This document shows, one piece after another, positions 1 to 5,117 of a stretch of DNA of 5,117 nucleotides. Both the position numbers and the translations under genes were made by a program. Below the pieces are notes generated by a model. It saw only the letters and a program-made list of their open reading frames with translations, made no database searches and was not told the origin of the DNA. The stretch is from Candidatus Desantisiibacteriota bacterium (GTDB taxonomy: Bacteria > JACRDZ01), in NCBI GenBank assembly GCA_016209155.1, contig JACQWU010000216.1:1-5117 (forward strand), given 5' to 3'. How positions within the stretch are numbered: the stretch's first letter is position 1; each line of letters opens with the position of its first letter.

Positions 1-1
1 C

Positions 2-424
2 CTTTCATCCATCCCCGCAGGTATTGCCGCAGACAGGTTTGGAAAAAAGAGGGTTATTCTTCTTGGATTTGTATTATTTGCAATACTTTATTATGGATTT
101 GCAACTACGAAAACCACAGCTATTATATGGATACTATTCGCTTTATATGGATTTTTTATGGGACTTACAGAAGGTATACAGAAAGCATTTCTTTCAAGCC
201 TCATCCCTGCTGATTTTAAAGCAACAGCGTTTGGAATATATAATACTTTTGTCGGCCTCGCAATGCTTCCGGCAAGCCTCACCGGCGGGTGGTTATGGGA
301 ACATGTCTCACCTTCAGCAACATTTTATTTCGGGGCAATAACAGCATGTATATCAGCAGTATTGTTCATGGTGTTCATTACGATATTCACTCTCCGGGAT
401 TGGACAGCAAAAAGACACATCTGA
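2..424 (+). CDS. Major facilitator superfamily transporter, C-terminal fragment (5' end outside window)
   Basis: This is the last 140 residues of an MFS permease, open at the left edge and ending in TGA at 422-424. The fragment starts within the cytoplasmic loop between helices 8 and 9: residues 7-17 read GIAADRFGKKR, the second-half copy of MFS motif A (G-x-x-A-D-R-x-G-K/R-K/R). Four hydrophobic segments follow, at about residues 18-36, 41-57, 76-95 and 105-131. The stretch GIQKAFLSSLIP followed by TAFGIYNTFVGLAMLPAS and GGWLWE is typical of helices 10-11 in this family. The tail is short and basic (DWTAKRHI). An internal ATG at 158 is Met53 of the fragment, inside a helix, and is not the start. 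The substrate cannot be told from this half; related proteins are mostly annotated simply as MFS drug or metabolite exporters. It converges on korB with 32 bases between stop codons and is more GC-rich than the rest of the window. Confidence 0.88.
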   Translation, partial: LSSIPAGIAADRFGKKRVILLGFVLFAILYYGFATTKTTAIIWILFALYGFFMGLTEGIQKAFLSSLIPADFKATAFGIYNTFVGLAMLPASLTGGWLWEHVSPSATFYFGAITACISAVLFMVFITIFTLRDWTAKRHI

Positions 425-456
425 TAAAAAAATCAGTTATAAAAATCAGGATTTAG

Positions 457-1311
457 TTATACAAAATCTTTCAGTATGTTTTTTATTTTAATATCTTTTT
501 CATCTTCCTTTTGCGGTATGGTTTTGGGAAAATTATCGTCAAAGCTGGAAGCATTTTTTTTATAAAATATTCCAAGTCCGATTGGTGAATTAGCGCTGTA
601 ATCCCATTCCCTGATTTTATCTAAAGCCCGATTATAATCATTTGTATCATGTTCTTTTAATTCATAAACAGTTTTATTGTAATATTCATACATATTAAAA
701 AATGTTACGCATACCTGTAATACATCAACTAATGCAAAACCTTTATGCATAATAGCTTCTTTAAATAATTTTTTCAGAAGTTCCAAATGAGATGAATAAC
801 CCCGGGCAATAAATGTCGCACCGCTTGAAAGCATAAGTTCAAGCGGATTTATTGGAAGCTCTTTTGTTCCAAACGGAGTGGATTTTCCTTTAAATCCTAA
901 TGGCGAGGTAGGTGTATATTGACCTGTTGTTAGTCCATAAACCCGGTTATTGTGAATAATCATTGTAATATCAATATTTCTTTTTGCCGCAAAAATCAAG
1001 TGTTCTAATCCTTCGCCATAAGCATCTCCATCACCTTCGAAACAAATTACTTTTAAATTTCGATTGGCAATTTTTACACCCTGTGCGACTGGAACTACTC
1101 TACCGTGAATAGAGTAAAAACTATTAACATTAATATAATCAACTATTTTTGCATGGCATCCGATACCGGAGATAATAGCAATGTTTTCAAAAGGCAATCC
1201 TTCGTCAATTAATGATTTCATTACTGCCTTTATTGCGGTAAGAATTGCAAAATTTCCGCATCCCGGGCACCATGTGTTTTTTGCATAAGTTGTTAAATCT
1301 TTTTGAATCAT
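457..1311 (-). CDS. korB: 2-oxoacid:ferredoxin oxidoreductase, beta subunit (TPP and 4Fe-4S binding)
   Basis: This is the catalytic beta subunit (284 residues, normal length for the family). With KorA it converts a 2-oxoacid plus CoA to acyl-CoA and CO2 and reduces ferredoxin, or runs in reverse. All four expected cluster cysteines are visible: Cys15 and Cys18 in WCPGCGN, Cys52 in GIGCHAK, and Cys201 in QVCVTFF. The TPP/Mg motif starts at GDGD (93-96) and ends at HNN (120-122), followed by the family signature VYGLTTGQ (124-131) and TPTSP (133-137). The start is ATG at 1311-1309, which overlaps the korA stop (ATGA). An AAGGA ribosome binding site at 1323-1319, inside the 3' end of korA, sits 7 bases upstream, so translational coupling is likely. 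The residues seen do not settle the substrate (2-oxoglutarate, pyruvate or branched-chain), so the symbol means family rather than proven specificity. No ferredoxin-like delta subunit is encoded nearby. Confidence 0.93.
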   Translation of the reverse strand: MIQKDLTTYAKNTWCPGCGNFAILTAIKAVMKSLIDEGLPFENIAIISGIGCHAKIVDYINVNSFYSIHGRVVPVAQGVKIANRNLKVICFEGDGDAYGEGLEHLIFAAKRNIDITMIIHNNRVYGLTTGQYTPTSPLGFKGKSTPFGTKELPINPLELMLSSGATFIARGYSSHLELLKKLFKEAIMHKGFALVDVLQVCVTFFNMYEYYNKTVYELKEHDTNDYNRALDKIREWDYSANSPIGLGIFYKKNASSFDDNFPKTIPQKEDEKDIKIKNILKDFV

Positions 1312-2978
1312 AAAATTTTCCTTAATTCATTTTCTAATTCATCCAATGAAAACGGTCTGCCGTCATATTTTAATATTTTTTCATCAACATCAAATCCATA
1401 ATATTTAATAAGTTTAATTAACTGTCCTGTAGCGTTATTTTCAACGCAAATAATTTTTTTTAAACCCGAAATTGCTGATTTAAATTCCTCTTTTGGAAAA
1501 GGAGATAGCACCACCGGTTGTATGATTTTAAAACCCAAATTTTGTCCCGCCTCTATACAAACTCCCTTATTTGAACCCCAGCATATAATTCCAACTGTTG
1601 AATTAGCATTCTCATAAACTCTCACAGGTTTATATTCGATAAGTTCTTCCAGTAAATATTTTTCTTTACGGAGCCGCTTATCACACATATCTTTCGTTGT
1701 TACAGAATCTTCTATCGTAATTCCAGCTTCATCATGTTCATAACTGTTTATTTTAATAATAGCATCCTTATCTGATGGAAAAGCTAAAGGCGAAATGCCG
1801 GTTTCTGTATTTAAATATCTTTTATACTGTTCTTTTCTATCCCATAAAACCGGTTCACATTTTTTTATATTTTCAATGGCATCAATATTAAAACTGTATG
1901 TGCCTTCGCATAGAGTTTTGTCAACGAGTATTATTCCTGGTAATTGATATTTCCAAACCAGATTGAGGCAAAGTGCTGACCAGAAATATGCTTCCTCCGC
2001 GTCACCCGGCGCTATAACTAATCGTGTAAACTCTCCCTGTCCCGCGTTTAAGGCAAAATGAAGTTCAGTCTGTCCCGTGTAAGTAGGAAGTCCGGTGCTT
2101 GGGCCTGTCCTTTGGCCAAGAATAATAACAACCGGAAGTTCCGCCATACCTGCAAAAGTCAAACCTTCGGTCATCAAACAAAATCCACCGCCGGCAGTTC
2201 CCACCGCGACTCTTTCTCCTGCATACGCAAAACCTTCTGCCATCAGCATTACACTGATTTCATTTTCAGGATGAATAACTTTTAAGGAAAATTTTTCCGC
2301 TAAACTTGCAAGGAAGTGCAGAATATTTGAAGTCGGTGTCATAGGATAGGCAATATATGAATTGAGCCCGCCCTTAATCAATCCAAAGCTTATAGCTTCG
2401 TTACCGGTAAATATGGGGAAACACCGCTCCGATATCTTTTCAAGTTTAAAAAGTTCTTTGGTATTTTCATTACCTTTTAAAGCAACTTTTAAATTCATAT
2501 CTAGTTCCCTGGAAATGTTTCGTTTGAAAACATCTTCCAGAATTTCCATCTTTATACCTGAAGCTTTGCAAAAACTGCCGATTATGCAGGAATTACGGGT
2601 TACTGCAAGTGCTTTTTCCTCTTTTATTATTTTATCAAGAGGGATACCCTGTAACTGTTTAATTAAAGGCAGCCCTTCCGGTTTTACTGCATCAGAATCA
2701 TAAATGATAAAAGAATCATTTTTTAACCTGTCTTTATGTAAAGAAAGACAATCCTGATTTAAAGCAAGAATGCAATCAACTTTATTTGTGTGAGTTGTAA
2801 TTTTATTTTGAGATGCTCTGATAATAGAATAAGTATGTCCTCCTCTTATAATAGAGGGATATTCACGGTAGATATATATGCAGTAACCTAACCGGTTTAA
2901 AATCCTGGCAAGAATTAAACTCGCTTTATCTATTCCATCCCCTGCCATCCCGCCTAAAAGAAGAGAAAATTCTTTCAT
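1308..2978 (-). CDS. korA: 2-oxoacid:acceptor oxidoreductase, fused gamma-alpha subunit
   Basis: This 556-residue protein joins the gamma domain (about residues 1-180) to the alpha domain, the arrangement seen in KorA/VorA-type enzymes. The gamma part opens with a glycine-rich loop GGMAGDGI (9-16) and contains SIIRGGHTYS (42-51), typical of this domain. The alpha part begins near residue 190 with the YPMTPTS motif (211-217), the counterpart of YPITP that helps form the TPP/2-oxoacid site. HPENE (236-240), AGGGFCLMTEG (262-272) and GQRTGPSTGLPT (288-299) follow. A weakly conserved linker (about 385-455) leads to a C-terminal domain (about 460-556) with VGIICWGSNKG. The start is ATG at 2978, supported by a GAAGGAA ribosome binding site at 2990-2984 with a 5-base gap and by the glycine loop lying 8 residues in, as expected. 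It is the first gene of an operon with korB, which overlaps it by 4 bases, and both probably depend on the promoter at 3018-3046. It acts in the cytoplasm. Substrate specificity is unresolved. Confidence 0.92.
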   Translation of the reverse strand: MKEFSLLLGGMAGDGIDKASLILARILNRLGYCIYIYREYPSIIRGGHTYSIIRASQNKITTHTNKVDCILALNQDCLSLHKDRLKNDSFIIYDSDAVKPEGLPLIKQLQGIPLDKIIKEEKALAVTRNSCIIGSFCKASGIKMEILEDVFKRNISRELDMNLKVALKGNENTKELFKLEKISERCFPIFTGNEAISFGLIKGGLNSYIAYPMTPTSNILHFLASLAEKFSLKVIHPENEISVMLMAEGFAYAGERVAVGTAGGGFCLMTEGLTFAGMAELPVVIILGQRTGPSTGLPTYTGQTELHFALNAGQGEFTRLVIAPGDAEEAYFWSALCLNLVWKYQLPGIILVDKTLCEGTYSFNIDAIENIKKCEPVLWDRKEQYKRYLNTETGISPLAFPSDKDAIIKINSYEHDEAGITIEDSVTTKDMCDKRLRKEKYLLEELIEYKPVRVYENANSTVGIICWGSNKGVCIEAGQNLGFKIIQPVVLSPFPKEEFKSAISGLKKIICVENNATGQLIKLIKYYGFDVDEKILKYDGRPFSLDELENELRKIL

Positions 2979-3017
2979 GATTATTCCTTCGGTATAAATT
3001 ATACGGACAATACAATA

Positions 3018-3046
3018 AGTATAACATTAATATATAATTTTTACAA
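3018..3046 (-). promoter_or_regulatory. Predicted sigma70-type promoter for korAB
   Basis: Read on the minus strand, a -35 box TTGTAA (3046-3041, 4 of 6 consensus bases) is followed after exactly 17 bases by a -10 box TATACT (3023-3018, 5 of 6). TG lies one base before the -10 box, giving an extended -10. Transcription would start near 3011, leaving a leader of about 32 bases with the korA ribosome binding site at 2990-2984. Spacing and position fit well, but chance matches are frequent in AT-rich DNA. Confidence 0.6.
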
Positions 3047-3070
3047 TTTTTATTTTCTACAGCAGTGTTA

Positions 3071-3079
3071 TGATATAAT
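3071..3079 (+). promoter_or_regulatory. Predicted extended -10 promoter for the GH26/UDP-sugar operon
   Basis: The sequence TGATATAAT holds a perfect TATAAT -10 box (3074-3079) preceded by TG at 3071-3072, an ideal extended -10. No good -35 box is seen at the usual distance; the region around 3050-3056 is only T-rich, and extended -10 promoters can do without one. Transcription would start near 3086, giving a leader of about 28 bases before the ATG at 3114. It diverges from the korAB promoter, with 24 bases between the korAB -35 box and this element. Confidence 0.6.
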
Positions 3080-3113
3080 CAAAAAATAAATTCAATTTAA
3101 TTAAAGACAAAAT

Positions 3114-4115
3114 ATGGATAAAAAAAAAGTAGTCATTATTCTAATTTTAATAATTGCTGTTGTTACAATCCTTATTTACAACTATAAAATTGATCCATAT
3201 TATTTTAGAAGTAAAACAGAAATAGAAAAAATACATTTGTCCTGTATTCCCGGAATATCAATCATAGACTCGACTGCGATAATAAAAATAGGGATAATAA
3301 ATATTTTTTTGGCATGGCATGATAAGCTGCCTTTTAATATTACTGAAAAAATAAAAAACAACAACTCTATTCTTATGATAACATGGGAACCATACTTAAA
3401 AAATAATAAGAAAAAATCCATTCTAACTGATATAACAAATGGAATTCATGATGATTTAATTAATGATTTTGCTGTTTCAATAAAAAATTATAGACATCCT
3501 GTTCTCCTTCGATGGGGGCATGAAATGAATGGTAACTGGTATTCATGGAGCGGGACGCACAATAGTAGAAATCCAAATCTTTATATTAAAGCTTATCAAT
3601 ATATACATAATGTTTTTAAAAAACAAAATGTCAATAATGTAAAATTTATTTTCAGTGTTAACCATAAAGATGTTCCATCCAATAACTGGAATAAATTTGA
3701 AAATTATTATCCCGGGGATAATTATGTTGATATTTTAGGTATTGATATGTATAACTGGGGAGAAACAAAAATCCGGGGAAATAATAAAAAATTTAAATGG
3801 AAAAATCCCAAAAGCATTCTTATAGAATCTTATGAAAGAATTATAAATGCTTATCCGGATAAACCAATTATTATTTCTGAAATAGCTTCATCCTCAAAAG
3901 GTGGAGATAAAATTCTCTGGATTCAGGATTTTTTATATTTGCTTACAGATAGGTTTTCTGCTGTTAAAGCATTTGTATGGTTTGATATAAATAAAGAGTC
4001 AGACTGGTCTGTTTCACAAGATAATAATATATGGCAGGTTTTCAATAAAGAAATTAAAAAACCTTACTATAGTAATAACATCAATAATTTTGTTGTATGG
4101 ATTTATAAGGATTGA
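3114..4115 (+). CDS. Membrane-anchored GH26-like glycoside hydrolase (beta-mannanase/beta-glucanase family)
   Basis: A 333-residue protein with a short basic N-terminus (MDKKK), a hydrophobic helix at about residues 6-23 with no lipobox cysteine, then one (beta/alpha)8-type catalytic domain. The helix reads as an uncleaved signal anchor holding the enzyme outside the cytoplasmic membrane. GH26 hallmarks are clear: ITWEPY (89-94), then LLRWGHEMNGNWYSWSG (131-147) with the likely acid/base Glu137. YYPGDNYVDILGIDMYNW (198-215) follows, then PIIISEIASSSKGGDK (251-266) with the likely nucleophile Glu256. Both catalytic residues are present, so activity is plausible. The family includes endo-beta-1,4-mannanases and beta-1,3-1,4-glucanases, and the substrate cannot be named. 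No carbohydrate-binding module is visible. The leader has no clear Shine-Dalgarno sequence, but the signal anchor supports this ATG. It leads an operon: the next gene starts 3 bases after its stop, and a UDP-sugar pyrophosphorylase follows. This context suggests a role in trimming or processing a self-made glycan, as opposed to feeding. Confidence 0.86.
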   Translation: MDKKKVVIILILIIAVVTILIYNYKIDPYYFRSKTEIEKIHLSCIPGISIIDSTAIIKIGIINIFLAWHDKLPFNITEKIKNNNSILMITWEPYLKNNKKKSILTDITNGIHDDLINDFAVSIKNYRHPVLLRWGHEMNGNWYSWSGTHNSRNPNLYIKAYQYIHNVFKKQNVNNVKFIFSVNHKDVPSNNWNKFENYYPGDNYVDILGIDMYNWGETKIRGNNKKFKWKNPKSILIESYERIINAYPDKPIIISEIASSSKGGDKILWIQDFLYLLTDRFSAVKAFVWFDINKESDWSVSQDNNIWQVFNKEIKKPYYSNNINNFVVWIYKD

Positions 4116-4118
4116 ATT

Positions 4119-4358
4119 ATGGATATAAAAGAATTTACAAAAAAGGTTGATGACGCAATTGCAAAGGAAGAAATAGGGGTTGCGATTTATGCTAAACATC
4201 TAAAAGTCATTCTGATATGGAGCGGACTATCAGATGATACAAAAAAGGAAATAATCGAGCGTATTGATAAAATTGTCAGTGACAGTAATAATCATATAAA
4301 ATTATTAGAAAAATTCAAGGAATTATATATTATAGAGAGTAAAAAAAATGTTTACTAA
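4119..4358 (+). CDS. Small two-helix protein resembling a ferritin/rubrerythrin half-domain
   Basis: A 79-residue, charged, helical protein with no signal peptide, hence probably cytoplasmic. Helix 1 spans about residues 3-33 and contains AIAKEEIGVAIYAKH (13-27). A short turn (SGLSDD, 35-40) leads to helix 2 (about 40-72) with DSNNHIKLLEKF (55-66). The pattern Glu18...Tyr24 in helix 1 and a His three residues after a polar position in helix 2 resembles one half of a rubrerythrin/ferritin-like bundle, where helix 2 normally carries E-x-x-H. Here the expected Glu is Ser56 (SNNH), so a complete iron site is unlikely in this chain alone. The start at 4119 has an AAGGA site at 4107-4111 with a 7-base gap. 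It follows the GH26 gene by 3 bases and overlaps the next gene by 11, so it is a firm operon member. The next protein begins with a similar hairpin, with Glu18 and Tyr24 at the same numbers. That it is a real gene is well supported; the fold is inferred, and the function is unknown. Confidence 0.75.
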   Translation: MDIKEFTKKVDDAIAKEEIGVAIYAKHLKVILIWSGLSDDTKKEIIERIDKIVSDSNNHIKLLEKFKELYIIESKKNVY

Positions 4359-5117
4359 AAATGATTACTTTAATTATTTTGAGCAAATAAAAAATCTTGA
4401 ATTCGTAATGCTTAAATATATTAAAGAATTCAATGATTTAATTAAAAATGAAAATATTAATAATAATGAACTATATTTAATATTGGATCAAATAAGAAAA
4501 GAAGAAGGTAATCATATTAAGCAATTGGATTATATATTGGAGGCAGTATTAAACGATAAATATATTCCGACTGCAAACATGTCCAAAGAAAAATTTTATA
4601 GTATTATGAATAGTTTCAATCAACAGCATATAATCGATCATTTCAGTCCTTTATCCTCAGAAAAACAGAATGAATTTCTCTCCAATATAAGTAATCTTGA
4701 TTTTAACCTGGTTTTTCTGCTTTATAAAAACTATATTTCAAATATACAGAAAGAAAATGTTAAATCAAATATTAAACCTGTAAATATAAATATAATTCCT
4801 CACTCAAAAAAAGAATCTAATAAAGGCGGTTTCCTGCGTTATATCGGTGATGAATGGATTAAAAATAGCAAAACTGCTGTTTTAATTGCTGCGGGCGGAC
4901 AGGGAACAAGATTGGGACATCCAGGCCCAAAAGGAACATTTAAAATTTCACCGATAAGAAATAAAACACTTTTTCAAATATATTCTGAAATTATAATAGC
5001 TCTTGAGAAGAAATATAATATAAAAATACCTTTGATTTTTTTAACAAATGAAGAAAATAGGATTGATACTGAGAGTTTTTTTAAGTTTAATAATTATTTT
5101 GGATTAGATAAAAATAA
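4348..5117 (+). CDS. UDP-N-acetylglucosamine pyrophosphorylase-like enzyme with N-terminal ferritin-like hairpin (3' end outside window)
   Basis: This frame is open from ATG 4348 to the right edge (256 residues seen). Residues about 90-256 match the start of the eukaryote-type UDPGP family, which makes UDP-GlcNAc or a related UDP-sugar from UTP and the sugar-1-phosphate. They include the helical lead-in (FSPLSSEKQNEF, 99-110), the nucleotide-binding loop LIAAGGQGTRLG (179-190), PKGTF (194-198) with the expected lysine, KTLFQIYSEII (206-216), and FFKFNNYFGL (244-253). The AGGQGTRLG form favours UAP over UGP-type enzymes. About 75 extra residues precede this. They form two helices with Glu18 and Tyr24 in helix 1 and E53-G-N-H56 in helix 2, a ferritin-like half-domain pattern. 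No stop separates the two parts. The in-frame Met78 (4579) lacks a ribosome binding site, so a true fusion is favoured. The gene starts inside the previous gene (11-base overlap) after a weak GAGAG at 4335-4339. The first part is extremely AT-rich. It probably supplies UDP-sugars for a glycan linked to the GH26 gene. Confidence 0.87.
   Translation, partial: MFTKNDYFNYFEQIKNLEFVMLKYIKEFNDLIKNENINNNELYLILDQIRKEEGNHIKQLDYILEAVLNDKYIPTANMSKEKFYSIMNSFNQQHIIDHFSPLSSEKQNEFLSNISNLDFNLVFLLYKNYISNIQKENVKSNIKPVNINIIPHSKKESNKGGFLRYIGDEWIKNSKTAVLIAAGGQGTRLGHPGPKGTFKISPIRNKTLFQIYSEIIIALEKKYNIKIPLIFLTNEENRIDTESFFKFNNYFGLDKN

Noticed and set aside
24-341. A 105-codon plus-strand frame overlapping the transporter fragment
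   Set aside because: The transporter frame shows MFS motif A and membrane helices continuously across this interval; the other frame has no recognisable features.
421-436. A short inverted repeat CTGAT-AAAAAA-ATCAG between the converging transporter and korB genes, as a possible bidirectional terminator
   Set aside because: The stem is only 5 A/T-rich pairs, it includes the transporter stop codon, and neither strand has a T-run directly after the stem. It is too weak to call a terminator.
435-468. Imperfect direct repeat (AGTTATA-AAAATC and AGTTATACAAAATC) around the korB stop codon
   Set aside because: Two short AT-rich copies differing by one base insertion are easily due to chance, and there is no sign of a mobile element or array.
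2058-2703. Open frames on the plus strand opposite korA (2058-2285 and 2362-2703)
   Set aside because: They are antisense shadows of a gene with clear family motifs throughout. Their translations are low-complexity and match no family I recognise.
4579-5117. Internal start at Met78 that would make the hairpin and the pyrophosphorylase separate proteins
   Set aside because: There is no stop codon between the two parts and no ribosome binding site before this ATG, so a single fused protein fits better.
1-5117. Search for tRNA or rRNA genes, CRISPR arrays, insertion sequences, riboswitches and phage genes
   Set aside because: No repeat arrays, tRNA-like cloverleafs, transposase motifs or long structured leaders were seen; the only gap over 100 bases is the 135-base divergent promoter region.

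Overview
The window reads as AT-rich DNA from an anaerobic bacterium. The support is a ferredoxin-dependent 2-oxoacid oxidoreductase, AAGGA-type ribosome binding sites and good sigma70-type promoter matches. The phylum cannot be fixed from this sequence. The gene mix (eukaryote-like UDP-sugar pyrophosphorylase, GH26-like enzyme, fused gamma-alpha KorA) would suit several poorly cultured anaerobic lineages.

Layout, left to right. (1) Positions 2-424, plus strand: the C-terminal part of a major facilitator superfamily transporter cut by the window edge. (2) Positions 457-2978, minus strand: a two-gene operon, korA (fused gamma-alpha subunit) then korB (TPP- and iron-sulfur-binding beta subunit), joined by an ATGA stop/start overlap. 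It converges on the transporter gene with only 32 bases between. (3) Positions 2979-3113: a 135-base divergent intergenic region with a strong-looking promoter for each direction. (4) Positions 3114-5117, plus strand: a tightly packed three-gene operon. It holds a membrane-anchored GH26-like glycoside hydrolase, a 79-residue two-helix protein resembling half of a ferritin/rubrerythrin fold, and the first 256 residues of a UDP-N-acetylglucosamine pyrophosphorylase-like enzyme that runs off the window.

The two transcription units look functionally separate. korAB would interconvert a 2-oxoacid plus CoA with acyl-CoA, CO2 and reduced ferredoxin in the cytoplasm. The rightward operon points to glycan metabolism: a UDP-sugar-forming enzyme inside the cell and a beta-glycanase-like enzyme held on the outer face of the membrane.

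The most unusual feature is that the pyrophosphorylase carries about 75 extra N-terminal residues forming a helical hairpin with a Glu...Glu-x-x-His pattern. The small gene just upstream encodes a similar hairpin with matching positions (Glu18, Tyr24, a His in helix 2) but with Ser in place of the second Glu. A ferritin-like half-domain fused to a nucleotide-sugar pyrophosphorylase, beside a degenerate sibling, is the main candidate for something undescribed. It rests on motif reading only. GC content, judged by sampling lines by eye, falls from about 40-45% in the transporter to the mid-30s in korAB and about 25% in the rightward operon.
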